Below, piece after piece: positions 1-7,880 of a stretch of 64,000 bases of DNA. The notes beneath the pieces are model-generated. The model saw only the letters and a list, made by a program, of their open reading frames with translations. It was not told where the DNA came from and ran no database searches. The stretch comes from Hominenteromicrobium mulieris. Lineage in GTDB: Bacteria; Bacillota; Clostridia; Oscillospirales; Acutalibacteraceae. The position numbers and the translations under genes are program-made. Position 1 is the stretch's first letter; every line of letters begins with the position of its first letter. The stretch is taken from the NCBI GenBank assembly GCA_021029595.1, contig JAJJOY010000002.1, positions 62,001 through 126,000 on the forward strand, written 5' to 3'.

Positions 1-3000
1 TCGCCCGGCACGTTAAAGTAGAGGTTTTCGCCCTTGCGTTCGCTGTGGCCCATCTTGCCGAAGACGCGGCCGTCCGGGCTTGTGATGCCCTCAATGCCGC
101 ACACGGAGCCGTTCGGGTTCCATGTGATGTCGCCGCTCACCTTGCCGCACGGCGTGGTGTACTGCGTGGCAATCTGGCCGTTTTCGATGAGCTTTTTCAG
201 CGCTGCGTCATCCGCTACAAAGCGGCCCTCACCGTGGGAGACCGGGATGGCGAAGACATCACCTGCGTTGACGCCGGAGAGCCACGGAGACTTCGTGTTT
301 GTCACGCGCGTGTAGACCATGCGGGAAACGTGGCGGCCGAGCGTGTTAAACGTCAAGGTCGGGTCGTCGTCCTTGAGGTCCACGATCTTGCCGTAGGTGA
401 CAAGACCGAGCTTGATGAGCGCCTGGAAGCCGTTGCAGATGCCGAGCACAAGACCGTCGCGCATGTCGAGCAAGTCCGTGACCGCCTGTGCAATCTTCGG
501 ATTGCGGAACGTTGTCGCGATGAACTTGCCGGAGCCCTCCGGCTCGTCGCCGCCGGAGAATCCGCCCGGGATCATGATGATCTGGGAGGAGCGGATTGCC
601 TTTTCCATGCGGTCGATGGTGTATTCGATGTCCTTTGCGCAGAGGTTCTGCACAACAAGGATCTCGGTCTCTGCGCCCGCCTTTTCAAACGCACGCTTCG
701 TGTCGATCTCGCAGTTGGTGCCCGGGAATACCGGGATAAATACCTTCGGCTTTGCGACGCGGATGACCGGGGAGCCGGTGTACTTGTGGTTATCGAGCGG
801 CACATCATATTCTACGGCGACGGTCTCCGCTTTATTCGCGAAGATTTTTTCGAGCTTGCCGTTCCAGGTCTCAATGAGGTCGTCCAAGTCGAGTGCTTTG
901 CCGTTCAGCTCAATCTTTGCCGTATCGGTAACGGTGCCGAGCACAACAGCGTCGAATGTATTCTTGACGCTCTCAAGCGCATCTGCCGGAACTTCCACGA
1001 CGAGTGCGCCGGCCTTCGGGGCAAAAAGCAGCTCTGCGTTTTCGGCAGTCTTCTCGAACTTGAAGCCGAGCTTGTTGCCGAACGCCATCTTCGCAACGGC
1101 AGCAGCCGCGCCGCCTTCCTTGACGACGTGTGCGGAAAGAACAGAGCCGTCCGCGATTTTTGCAAGCACGTTCTTGTAGTACGCCTTCAAAGCTTCCCAG
1201 TTCGGGAGCTCGGTTTCCTTGTCCTCCGGAATCGGCAGCAGTACGGCGTAGTTGCCGGCGTTCTTGAACGCGCCGGAGATCGTCTTGCTGGCCTTCGTCA
1301 TCGTCACCGCAAAGCTGACAAGCGTCGGCGGGACATCGAGGTCTTCAAAGGAGCCGGACATACTGTCCTTGCCGCCGATGGACGGCAGACCGAGGTTCAG
1401 CTGCGCGGTAAGCGCGCCGAGCAGGGCTGCGGCAGGCTTGCCCCAGCGCTCCGGCTTATCGTGCAGGCGCTCGAAGTACTCCTGGAACGTCAAACGGGAC
1501 TTCATCGGATCTGCGCCGACAGCTGCGAGCTTCGAGAGGCTCTCCACAACGGCGTACGCTGCGCCGTGGAACGGCGAGAAGCGTGCAATACCCGGAATAT
1601 AGCCGTAAGCCATAGCGGTGGCGTCATCGGTCTCACCCGTGAGCAGCGGAATCTTCGCAACCATGGCGTCTTCCGGCGTCAGCTGATACTTACCGGCAAA
1701 CGGCATCAAAACGGTGCCTGCGCCGATGGAAGCATCGAAACGCTCGGAAAGGCCCTTCTGGCCGCAGACCTCGAGGCGGGAGAGGTTCTCTGCGAACGCC
1801 TCGTCCAGCGATTTATTTTCAAGGCAAGCCGGTACGGCGTTGCGGTAGTTTTTCGTTTCATCCGGTGCGGTGATGAACGCGTCTGCGTTCTGGGTCACAC
1901 CGTTCGTATCGAGGAATGCACGGCTCAGGTCGACTACGCGGTCGCCGCGCCACTCCATCTTGAGTCTCGGCTCTTCGGTGACGATGGCCACGACCTGCGC
2001 GTCGAGGTTTTCCTCCTGCGCCTTGGCGCGGAATTTCTCCACATCCTTCGGGTCGAGCACGACTGCCATACGCTCCTGCGATTCGGAAATCGCAAGCTCG
2101 GTGCCGTCGAGGCCCTCGTACTTCTTCGGGACTTTGTTCAAATCAATCTCAAGGCCCGGTGCAAGCTCGCCGATGGCGACGCACACGCCGCCCGCGCCGA
2201 AGTCGTTGCAGCGCTTGATGAGCGTGGAAACCTCCGGGTCACGGAACAGACGCTGAATTTTGCGTTCGGTCGGCGGGTTGCCCTTCTGCACCTCTGCGCC
2301 GCAAACCTCGATGGATTCGAGCGTATGTGCCTTGGAGGAACCCGTTGCGCCGCCGCAGCCGTCACGGCCCGTTGCGCCGCCGAGCAGCACAATGATATCG
2401 CCGGGCTTCGGCTCGAAGCGCTTGACGTTCGCCTTCGGAGATGCGCCGATGACCGCGCCGATCTCCATGCGCTTTGCAACATAACCGGGGTCATAAAGCT
2501 CCGTGACCTGACCGGTCGCAAGGCCGATCTGGTTGCCGTAGGAGGAATAGCCCGCCGCAGCGCCGGTGGTAATCTTTCTTGTGGGCAGCTTACCCTTCAT
2601 CGTATCCTTAAACGGAACAGTCGGGTCGCCGCTGCCGGTAACGCGCATCGCCTGATAAACATACGCTCTGCCGGAGAGCGGGTCGCGGATCGCGCCGCCA
2701 AGGCATGTTGCCGCGCCGCCGAACGGCTCAATCTCCGTCGGGTGGTTGTGGGTCTCATTCTTGAACTGCACGAGCCACTGCTCGGTCTTACCGTCGATCG
2801 TGACCGGCACTTCAATGGAACAGGCGTTGATCTCGTCGCTTTCGTCCAGATCGTCTACCATGCCGTGCTTTTTGAGGTATTTCGCGCCGATGACCGCCAT
2901 GTCCATGAGAGAAACGGGCTTGTCCTTGCCCTTATACAGCTCTTCGCGGGCTGCAAAATACTCGCCGAGTGCCTTTTCGATGGCGCCGCTCAGCTTGCCC

Positions 3001-3722
3001 TTTTCGATCTCGATGTTGTTGAGACGCGTAAGGAATGTGGTGTGGCGGCAGTGGTCGCTCCAGTAGGTATCAATCACGCGCAGCTCCGTCACGCTCGGGT
3101 CACGGTGCTCTTCGTCGCGGAAATAATCGCGGCAGAACGCGAGGTCTTCAAACGTCATGGCAAAGCCCATGGTGCCGTAATATTTTCTAAGCTCCTCGTC
3201 GCTCCAGGAGATCATGCCCGTGACGCGCTTAACGTCTGCCGGCACATCGATCTTCATGTCAAGCGTCTCCGGCTTTTCCATCGATGCCAAACGGGATTCG
3301 ACCGGGTTCACGATATAGTTCTTAATCTTGTCCATTTCCTCTTCGGAAAGGTCGCCCTTAACGGCGATCACTTTTGCATAAGCGACCTGCGGGCGCTCGC
3401 CCTGCGTCAAGAGCTGTACGCACTGGGAAGCGGAATCCGCACGCTGGTCGTACTGACCGGGCAAAAACTCCGTTGCGAAGACGTGATATTCGCTGCTGAT
3501 CTTGTAGTTTTCGTCGTACACGTTGTCCACATTCGGCTCGGAAAGGATCGTGCGGGCTGCCGCCTCGAACTCCTCGCCGGAAAGACCGGAAACATCATAG
3601 CGGTTCAAAATACGCAGGTCCTCAATAGCCTTGAGGCCGAGATTCTGACGAAGATCCGCCATCATGTGGCGTGCTTCAACATCGAATCCCTTTCTTTTCT
3701 CCACAAATACGCGTGTGACCAT
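1..3722 (-). CDS. purL: Phosphoribosylformylglycinamidine synthase (PurL), 3' end cut by window
   Basis: PurL makes FGAM from FGAR, ATP and glutamine in purine synthesis. About 1240 codons are visible, so only the last few residues are missing; the length fits the single-chain Clostridia form. The synthase halves show the ATP-site stretch GGATGRDGCGG. The C-terminal glutaminase shows PGGFSGGDE, the nucleophile in LGICNGFQ (near residue 1096) and the His/Glu pair in GHSER near residue 1224. I chose the ATG at 3722 because AGAAAGG lies about 13 bases upstream; the in-frame ATG at 3734 would touch that site. The gene stands alone, about 160 bases after the glycosyltransferase gene, with a hairpin in its leader. 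The long open frame on the other strand is its shadow. Confidence 0.97.
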   Translation of the reverse strand, partial: MVTRVFVEKRKGFDVEARHMMADLRQNLGLKAIEDLRILNRYDVSGLSGEEFEAAARTILSEPNVDNVYDENYKISSEYHVFATEFLPGQYDQRADSASQCVQLLTQGERPQVAYAKVIAVKGDLSEEEMDKIKNYIVNPVESRLASMEKPETLDMKIDVPADVKRVTGMISWSDEELRKYYGTMGFAMTFEDLAFCRDYFRDEEHRDPSVTELRVIDTYWSDHCRHTTFLTRLNNIEIEKGKLSGAIEKALGEYFAAREELYKGKDKPVSLMDMAVIGAKYLKKHGMVDDLDESDEINACSIEVPVTIDGKTEQWLVQFKNETHNHPTEIEPFGGAATCLGGAIRDPLSGRAYVYQAMRVTGSGDPTVPFKDTMKGKLPTRKITTGAAAGYSSYGNQIGLATGQVTELYDPGYVAKRMEIGAVIGASPKANVKRFEPKPGDIIVLLGGATGRDGCGGATGSSKAHTLESIEVCGAEVQKGNPPTERKIQRLFRDPEVSTLIKRCNDFGAGGVCVAIGELAPGLEIDLNKVPKKYEGLDGTELAISESQERMAVVLDPKDVEKFRAKAQEENLDAQVVAIVTEEPRLKMEWRGDRVVDLSRAFLDTNGVTQNADAFITAPDETKNYRNAVPACLENKSLDEAFAENLSRLEVCGQKGLSERFDASIGAGTVLMPFAGKYQLTPEDAMVAKIPLLTGETDDATAMAYGYIPGIARFSPFHGAAYAVVESLSKLAAVGADPMKSRLTFQEYFERLHDKPERWGKPAAALLGALTAQLNLGLPSIGGKDSMSGSFEDLDVPPTLVSFAVTMTKASKTISGAFKNAGNYAVLLPIPEDKETELPNWEALKAYYKNVLAKIADGSVLSAHVVKEGGAAAAVAKMAFGNKLGFKFEKTAENAELLFAPKAGALVVEVPADALESVKNTFDAVVLGTVTDTAKIELNGKALDLDDLIETWNGKLEKIFANKAETVAVEYDVPLDNHKYTGSPVIRVAKPKVFIPVFPGTNCEIDTKRAFEKAGAETEILVVQNLCAKDIEYTIDRMEKAIRSSQIIMIPGGFSGGDEPEGSGKFIATTFRNPKIAQAVTDLLDMRDGLVLGICNGFQALIKLGLVTYGKIVDLKDDDPTLTFNTLGRHVSRMVYTRVTNTKSPWLSGVNAGDVFAIPVSHGEGRFVADDAALKKLIENGQIATQYTTPCGKVSGDITWNPNGSVCGIEGITSPDGRVFGKMGHSERKGENLYFNVPG

Positions 3723-3773
3723 GTTTGTGACCATTCCTTTCTTCTGGGGAAAAATCAGGATTTGTACTGCCGC

Positions 3774-3830
3774 AAAAAACGGCACTTGTGACAAAGTAAT
3801 CTCTTACTATTTTATCACAGGTGCCGTTTA
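3774..3830 (-). terminator. Hairpin with T-run between glycosyltransferase gene and purL (terminator or purL attenuator)
   Basis: On the minus strand, CGGCACCTGTGA and TCACAAGTGCCG pair with one mismatch and are followed by TTTTTT. It lies about 50 bases before the purL start and about 55 after the upstream stop. It can end the upstream transcript. No promoter is obvious between it and purL, so it could also act as a purL attenuator. A weak promoter (TTGCTT, 17 bases, TAAAAT) overlaps its upper arm. Confidence 0.7.
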
Positions 3831-3884
3831 TAAGCAAATATAGATTATAGCAAATCACGCCCTGTTTTTGAGTGCAATTTTGTG

Positions 3885-5147
3885 CTATTTTTTGGTAGTG
3901 TCGTTCAGGTCTTCCACACTAAGCGCCACTTTGTGCTGAATGGGCTTCCATTCAATGTTCGTAAACACCGCGTAAACCATTGCAATCGCATAGGTGAAAA
4001 TAAACAGCGGGAACAACAGCCAACCGAAGAACATCGCTTTTTTCGATGCACGGATGCGCTTTCTCTGCGTGATGCACGTAATGCCGCCGACGAACCACAG
4101 CGTCAGTATAGAACCGAAAATACCGCTGCACACGGAAAGCACACAAACGCCCATATCCGGCGTGCGCGTCACAATGCCCGCCGCGACCATAATCGCGTTA
4201 AACACGATTGAAGCGCAGGTCAAGACAAGGCACGGAATGTTGTTCATAATCATATCGAAGCAGGCAAAACTGCCATCCACAACGGTTTTTTTCAGCATTT
4301 TGAAGCCGTATCGGCTGAAAACCTGCAAATAGCCCTTAATCCAGCGGGCACGTTGTGTAAAGGACTGCCCAAGCCGCGTGGGCTGCTCGTCATAAATAAT
4401 GGCGTTTTCGCAGTAACCGACCGTGTCGTCCTTTAAAATGCGGTCCACGGTGAACTCAAAGTCCTCCGTCAGCAGGAAATGCTTCCAACCACCGTTTTCG
4501 CGTGCAATCTCGCTGCTGAACAAAAAGCCGGTGCCGGAAACGCAGCTGCTGGTACCGAACATCATACGGGCGCGATTGAGCTGCGTCGCTTCGCGCAGGA
4601 AGAAAATGGAGTAACCCGCGCTGATCCAGTTGTCGCCAAAGTTTTTCGAGTTGCGGTAGGACGTGACAACCTTGTAGCCGTTGTCAAAAACGTGATTCAT
4701 CTCGGAGATAAAATTCTCATCCAGAATATTATCCGCGTCAAAGACGAAAAAACCGTCGTAGGCATATTCGCCGAAATTCTTAAAAATGTTTTCTAATAAG
4801 AAACGCAGCGCATAGCCCTTGCCCACGGCATACGTATTGTGGCGCTCGTAAACGACCGCACCGGCTTCGCGCGCCGCCTGCGCGGTGTTGTCCGTGCAGT
4901 TATCCGCCACAACAAAAATATCGATAAGCTCCTCGGGATACTTCTGCGCGCGCACACTGCGGATGAGCTGCGCAATGACGGCTTCCTCATTGCGCGCGGC
5001 AATCAGCACACCGTAGCGGTGCAGCTTCTTCGCTTTGAAGACTTTCTGCTTTTTTAAAAGCGCCGCCACAAGGTAGACCGCCTGGTACGCGTAGCAAGCC
5101 ATAAATAAAATAGAAATGATAAAGTTCACATATGACAGTGTTTTCAT
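3885..5147 (-). CDS. Membrane glycosyltransferase, family 2 (processive type)
   Basis: This 420-residue enzyme probably adds sugars to an envelope or exopolysaccharide polymer at the inner face of the membrane. An N-terminal membrane helix (about 8-31) precedes a GT-A domain. The family signature is complete: DAD at 137-139, TED at 227-229 and QRARW at 265-269, the set found in cellulose, hyaluronan and PgaC-type synthases. Three or four hydrophobic helices follow (about 300-325, 335-358, 372-395). AAGGAG sits 6 bases before the ATG. It is a single gene with its own promoter. The polymer made cannot be told from sequence. Confidence 0.9.
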   Translation of the reverse strand: MKTLSYVNFIISILFMACYAYQAVYLVAALLKKQKVFKAKKLHRYGVLIAARNEEAVIAQLIRSVRAQKYPEELIDIFVVADNCTDNTAQAAREAGAVVYERHNTYAVGKGYALRFLLENIFKNFGEYAYDGFFVFDADNILDENFISEMNHVFDNGYKVVTSYRNSKNFGDNWISAGYSIFFLREATQLNRARMMFGTSSCVSGTGFLFSSEIARENGGWKHFLLTEDFEFTVDRILKDDTVGYCENAIIYDEQPTRLGQSFTQRARWIKGYLQVFSRYGFKMLKKTVVDGSFACFDMIMNNIPCLVLTCASIVFNAIMVAAGIVTRTPDMGVCVLSVCSGIFGSILTLWFVGGITCITQRKRIRASKKAMFFGWLLFPLFIFTYAIAMVYAVFTNIEWKPIQHKVALSVEDLNDTTKK

Positions 5148-5294
5148 GGTTTCTCCTTTTCCGGCCTTGGTGCAGGACCAACGTCATCGTCTGTTTTCAG
5201 ATTTCCGCTTCTGTCTAAATCTCCGTATTCAAAGCGCAATGCGCAACCGCCATCCGCTTTCATTCACATTCTATTCACAGTTTTCAGTATTTTC

Positions 5295-5323
5295 ATTATA
5301 CGGCATAGAAAAGGAATAAACAA
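5295..5323 (-). promoter_or_regulatory. Promoter of the glycosyltransferase gene
   Basis: Read on the minus strand, TTGTTT, 17 bases, then TATAAT. The leader to the ATG at 5147 is about 140 bases and has no recognised riboswitch. Confidence 0.65.
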
Positions 5324-5452
5324 TAGAAATGTGCGATTCTTATGAGTTTTGTAAGAAACCTTAAATTTCTGCGAACAGTGCACCAAATTTTACGCACTTT
5401 TTCGTGATATTCACGAAAGAAAAATTAATTTTAACTTTTTCGCAAAAAAGAC

Positions 5453-5481
5453 TTGCATTTTTCGGGGACTTGCTATATAAT
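5453..5481 (+). promoter_or_regulatory. Promoter of tRNA-Val
   Basis: TTGCAT, exactly 17 bases, TATAAT, ending 19 bases before the tRNA. A 7-base inverted repeat with a 3-base centre (TTCGTGA/TCACGAA, 5401-5417) lies upstream. Confidence 0.8.
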
Positions 5482-5500
5482 AATCGAGCAACAGAAAATT

Positions 5501-5577
5501 GGGCGCTTAGCTCAGCTGGCTAGAGCACCTGCTTGACGTGCAGGGGGTCAGCGGTTCAAGTCCGTTAGCGCCCACCA
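5501..5577 (+). tRNA. tRNA-Val (GAC)
   Basis: A full cloverleaf is visible: acceptor GGGCGCT pairs with AGCGCCC, the anticodon stem CCTGC/GCAGG holds loop TTGACGT, and a TTCAAGT T-loop is present. The anticodon GAC reads valine GUC codons. The CCA end is encoded (5575-5577). It stands alone behind a strong promoter. Confidence 0.97.
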
Positions 5578-5593
5578 TATTTTGTTCTAATGT

Positions 5594-5631
5594 ATACGCA
5601 CAACTGTTACTTACGTTTCGGTTGTGCGTAT
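5594..5631. terminator. Hairpin after tRNA-Val
   Basis: A perfect 11-base inverted repeat, ATACGCACAAC and GTTGTGCGTAT, with a 16-base loop starts 17 bases after the tRNA. There is no clear T-run, so it may be a processing or weak stop signal. From here to about 5820 I see no gene. Confidence 0.4.
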
Positions 5632-5864
5632 CGATTAAAACAAAGTATTTCGTTTTAATAATCCTGATTTTAGCGACCCGTTCTCAAACGCCGTTACTGA
5701 GGCAGATTAGGTTTGTCCAATCCTGTATACCAAGTATTTCCCATTGCAAAGGCATGCAAATGCACACTGATTTGCGCCGGGTATTCTCGCCTGTGGGTTC
5801 ATTCGGTTTTCAAGGTGCGAAATCAGAAATAAAAAAGGCTCTCCAGACAAGCATCTGAAAAGCC

Positions 5865-5893
5865 TTGAAATATCGTTTGGCTTGTGCTATAAT
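5865..5893 (+). promoter_or_regulatory. Promoter of the plus-strand small RNA
   Basis: TTGAAA (5865-5870), 17 bases, TATAAT (5888-5893). It lies inside the region transcribed by the minus-strand RNA. Confidence 0.6.
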
Positions 5894-5899
5894 CTAACT

Positions 5900-6046
5900 A
5901 ACGTGTTAGACATGAAGCACCCCTCTTGTAAAAAACGTCCTATCGGCGTCTTTTCGCGAAGTTTTCAGATGGTCGTACATCTGGAATCAATAAAAGATTT
6001 GGCGATCTTTTATTGACCGAGAAGCGTCCGTAGCGGACGTTTTCTT
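5900..6046 (+). ncRNA. Putative small RNA, antisense to the minus-strand RNA
   Basis: It is defined by the promoter at 5865-5893 and a terminator CGTCCG-TAG-CGGACG followed by TTTTC (6025-6045), giving about 147 nt. Almost all of it is complementary to the minus-strand RNA. The pair has the layout of a type I toxin-antitoxin or a mutually antisense RNA pair, but I found no convincing toxin frame. Family unknown. Confidence 0.45.
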
Positions 6047-6060
6047 TATTTCTGCCTAAA

Positions 6061-6089
6061 AGTATAGCACTTCTTTTCCCGCTCGTCAA
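6061..6089 (-). promoter_or_regulatory. Promoter of the minus-strand small RNA
   Basis: On the minus strand TTGACG, 17 bases, TATACT, close to consensus. Confidence 0.6.
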
Positions 6090-6177
6090 CGCAAAATAAG
6101 ATTTTTTCTGCATTTTTCAACAAGGTGTCGCGGTTTTGCTCATTACGTAACCCGCCCCGCCTTTTCTCTCGTCTAAC

Positions 6178-6203
6178 AAAAACCGGCAACATTGCCGGTT
6201 TTT
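6178..6203. terminator. Symmetric terminator, end of the toxin mRNA
   Basis: AAAAACCGGCAA and TTGCCGGTTTTT form a perfect inverted repeat with T-runs on both strands, so it can act in both directions. On the minus strand it should end the toxin mRNA. Related copies occur at 6608, 12524, 12965, 14711 and 14804. Confidence 0.75.
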
Positions 6204-6207
6204 GCGC

Positions 6208-6235
6208 TTGACAAAACTTCAGAAGCGTTTATAAT
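6208..6235 (+). promoter_or_regulatory. Promoter of the antisense antitoxin RNA
   Basis: TTGACA, 16 bases, TATAAT: both boxes match consensus perfectly, as expected for a strongly made antitoxin RNA. Confidence 0.8.
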
Positions 6236-6241
6236 TAGAAA

Positions 6242-6330
6242 TAGAAAGAGTGCTGCCGATGAACGGTTAGCCCTCAGTTCAGCTTAAAGAAATGAGCCGA
6301 GACCTTGGGCAGGGCGGCTCATCTCTTTTT
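6242..6330 (+). ncRNA. Antisense RNA antitoxin of a type I toxin-antitoxin locus
   Basis: The transcript starts just after the consensus promoter and ends at ATGAGCCG/CGGCTCAT plus a T-rich tail (6292-6330), about 89 nt. It is antisense to the 3' part of the toxin mRNA, including the last four toxin codons. Its 5' segment (6250-6277) has the same sequence blocks as the 5' end of the toxin mRNA (6535-6502, minus), so it may replace that end in pairing with the mRNA tail. Role inferred from layout. Confidence 0.7.
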
Positions 6331-6426
6331 ATGTTTACGATCACGAAACAGTTCGATCAACGCAATAACGACAAGTGCCAACTGGCACAAATCGCTAAAG
6401 TTCAGCTCGAGCTTCATAAGCGTCAT
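6319..6426 (-). CDS. Small hydrophobic toxin, holin-like type I toxin family
   Basis: The 35-residue product starts MTLMKLELNFSDLCQLA, has one membrane helix (about 10-25) and a basic tail RDRKHKKR. This is the build of the short putative holin-like toxins found with antisense RNAs in Firmicutes, which insert in the membrane. CGGAG lies 6 bases before the ATG at 6426; a second in-frame ATG is at 6417. The mRNA has a 130-base leader with a GAGGGA/TCCCTC hairpin before the start. A convergent antisense RNA covers its 3' end. Toxicity is inferred from family build and locus layout. Confidence 0.75.
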   Translation of the reverse strand: MTLMKLELNFSDLCQLALVVIALIELFRDRKHKKR

Positions 6427-6561
6427 CCCTCTCTCCGTGTTGGATTGAGGGATTTTTTCATATTCAAGAAATGTTCCCTCACACGGTACACCGAAGTGTA
6501 TCTGAGGGCTGAACCGTCCACCGTTATGGCAGCACCCGAACCGCTATCACGGTCCTTTAAA

Positions 6562-6590
6562 ATTCTACCAGAAATTCTTTTATCTGGCAA
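6562..6590 (-). promoter_or_regulatory. Promoter of the toxin mRNA
   Basis: On the minus strand TTGCCA, 17 bases, TAGAAT, giving an mRNA start near 6555 and a long leader before the toxin start at 6426. Confidence 0.7.
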
Positions 6591-6607
6591 GTTTTACATT
6601 CACACAG

Positions 6608-6633
6608 AAAAAACCGGCAACATTGCCGGTTTT
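6608..6633. terminator. Terminator after the 6648-6911 gene (CCGGCAA/TTGCCGG family)
   Basis: ACCGGCAA and TTGCCGGT pair, with a T-run on the minus side, 15 bases after the stop of the minus-strand gene. Confidence 0.7.
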
Positions 6634-6647
6634 CCTTTATGCATCAA

Positions 6648-6911
6648 CTATTGTATTTTTAGTTCACTGTGGATCAATTTTAAGTCATCGCCTTTTGTCT
6701 TAAGAAAGGTGTTTTCTTCGTAAAAAATGAACACGCGTAACTTTACTTCAAAAATATCGGGAATAACATAAAAAAGGCGACTAACTAAAACATCTTCATT
6801 TTCGTATACATCGCAATCAACTTTCGGAAACCCAAATATTTCTTCTATTGACCACGCGATTTTTTCTTTTTTCCATTGCAAATATTGTTGATACAATTCT
6901 TCCTTAAGCAC
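6648..6911 (-). CDS. Hypothetical small acidic protein
   Basis: I do not recognise this 87-residue protein. It is AT-rich, soluble-looking and rich in Glu, Lys and aromatic residues, with a helical start (residues 1-25) and a beta-rich rest. The start is GTG at 6911, with GGAG about 10 bases upstream. It is monocistronic and followed by a clear terminator, which supports a real gene. It lies between the toxin-antitoxin locus and the divergent PadR operon; the low GC suggests an acquired patch. Confidence 0.5.
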   Translation of the reverse strand: MLKEELYQQYLQWKKEKIAWSIEEIFGFPKVDCDVYENEDVLVSRLFYVIPDIFEVKLRVFIFYEENTFLKTKGDDLKLIHSELKIQ

Positions 6912-7028
6912 TATAACTCATCTCCAATCAAGTAAAATTACAATTTCTTCGTTCTTTCAATGAGATTAATCCAATATCATAATAGCATTTCAATTTTTAT
7001 TTGTCAAATAAATTATTTAAAATAGGTA

Positions 7029-7057
7029 TTGACTTATAAATCGTTTTACTGTAATCT
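7029..7057 (+). promoter_or_regulatory. Promoter of the PadR operon
   Basis: TTGACT, 17 bases, TAATCT, about 27 bases before the padR-type start codon. Confidence 0.55.
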
Positions 7058-7083
7058 ATTACTTGACAGGAGGTATCTCCACT

Positions 7084-7419
7084 ATGGCTGTCGATACCAT
7101 GAAAAAAGGCTCAATCGAAATGCTCACGTTGTTTTTGCTGTGTGAAGAAGACACATACGGCTATCAGCTTGTGCAGAAGATCAAAGAGCGAAGCAAAGGT
7201 TTAATCACAGTGCAGGAGGGGTCATTTTATCCGCTTCTGTATCGCTTGGCAGACGATGGGTACATCACCGGTCAGGAGATCGTAACACGCATGAGCACGG
7301 GGCGCTCCCGTATGCGTGTGATTTATCATATCGAAAATGCCGGGCGTGAACGGTTAGCATCTTTAAAAAAGGATTACGAAACCGTTCAGCAAGGAATTCA
7401 TAACATTCTTGATTCTTAA
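7084..7419 (+). CDS. PadR-family transcriptional regulator
   Basis: The 111-residue protein is the short PadR type: winged helix with the hallmark GYQLVQKIKERS, then GSFYPLLYRLADDGYI, and a beta-wing ending in a helix for dimer formation. Such proteins repress their own operon and often a transporter. The start at 7084 has GGAGG 10 bases upstream; the frame is open further back but without a site. It leads a three-gene operon with a small membrane protein and a secreted protein. The inducing signal is unknown. Confidence 0.9.
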   Translation: MAVDTMKKGSIEMLTLFLLCEEDTYGYQLVQKIKERSKGLITVQEGSFYPLLYRLADDGYITGQEIVTRMSTGRSRMRVIYHIENAGRERLASLKKDYETVQQGIHNILDS

Positions 7420-7435
7420 ATTGGGGGGATATGGG

Positions 7436-7864
7436 ATGAGCGAAACCGTATATGTTGTCCACGACTATTTGCGTCGAATAGACAAAGAAATGACGTGTGA
7501 CAAAAAGAAGAAAAAGCAGTTTTTGCAGCGACTGCAAAATGACATGGAAGATTTTGCTGATAGCGCAACAACTACGCTGACCGAAAATGACTTAGAAAAA
7601 CATTTCGGCACACCACAAAGCATAGCCGAAAATTTTCTGAGCACTGAACCGTACAATGAAGTAAAACGAACATTTAAGCACCGAAAAGCTGTGCGCGTTT
7701 TTGTAATCGCCACAGTTGTATTTGCTCTTGTGTGCGTTTTGGGATATATTCTGTTTGATAACTGGCGGGAACGACAGTTCGAGGATGGGTATATCGTTAC
7801 AAGACTTTATGAAGAAGTCGAAGGAACGCCGCCCCCAGAGCCGGAAGGCACGAGAGTTTATTAA
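7436..7864 (+). CDS. PadR-associated membrane protein (HAAS/DUF1700-like)
   Basis: This 142-residue protein has an N-terminal helical domain of about 70 residues ending in HFGTPQSIAENFL, as in HAAS or DUF1700-type partners of PadR regulators, then one membrane helix (about 87-108) and a short acidic Pro-rich tail. The ATG at 7436 lies 17 bases after the padR stop behind a G-rich site. It probably transmits a membrane signal or anchors the system. The family assignment rests on the sequence pattern and the neighbour. Confidence 0.65.
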   Translation: MSETVYVVHDYLRRIDKEMTCDKKKKKQFLQRLQNDMEDFADSATTTLTENDLEKHFGTPQSIAENFLSTEPYNEVKRTFKHRKAVRVFVIATVVFALVCVLGYILFDNWRERQFEDGYIVTRLYEEVEGTPPPEPEGTRVY

Positions 7865-7880
7865 GAAAAGAGGCAAAAAA

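Larger units (their letters stand above)
5829..6054 (-). ncRNA. Putative structured small RNA, minus-strand partner
   Basis: A consensus promoter (TTGACG at 6089-6084, 17 bases, TATACT at 6066-6061) points left. A terminator hairpin with outer stem AAGGCT/AGCCTT followed by a T-run ends at about 5830, giving about 226 nt. Inside, ACGTCC and GGACGT pair over a long distance and enclose hairpins AATAAAAGAT/ATCTTTTATT and CAGATG/CATCTG. An AGAGGGG site precedes an 8-codon frame (MSNTLVRL) at about 5915. I do not recognise the family; no gene follows on this strand. Confidence 0.5.

Noticed and set aside
45-3791. A 1248-codon open frame on the plus strand
   Set aside because: It is the mirror of purL; its composition (many Arg, Leu, Cys, His) fits a shadow and no domain is seen.
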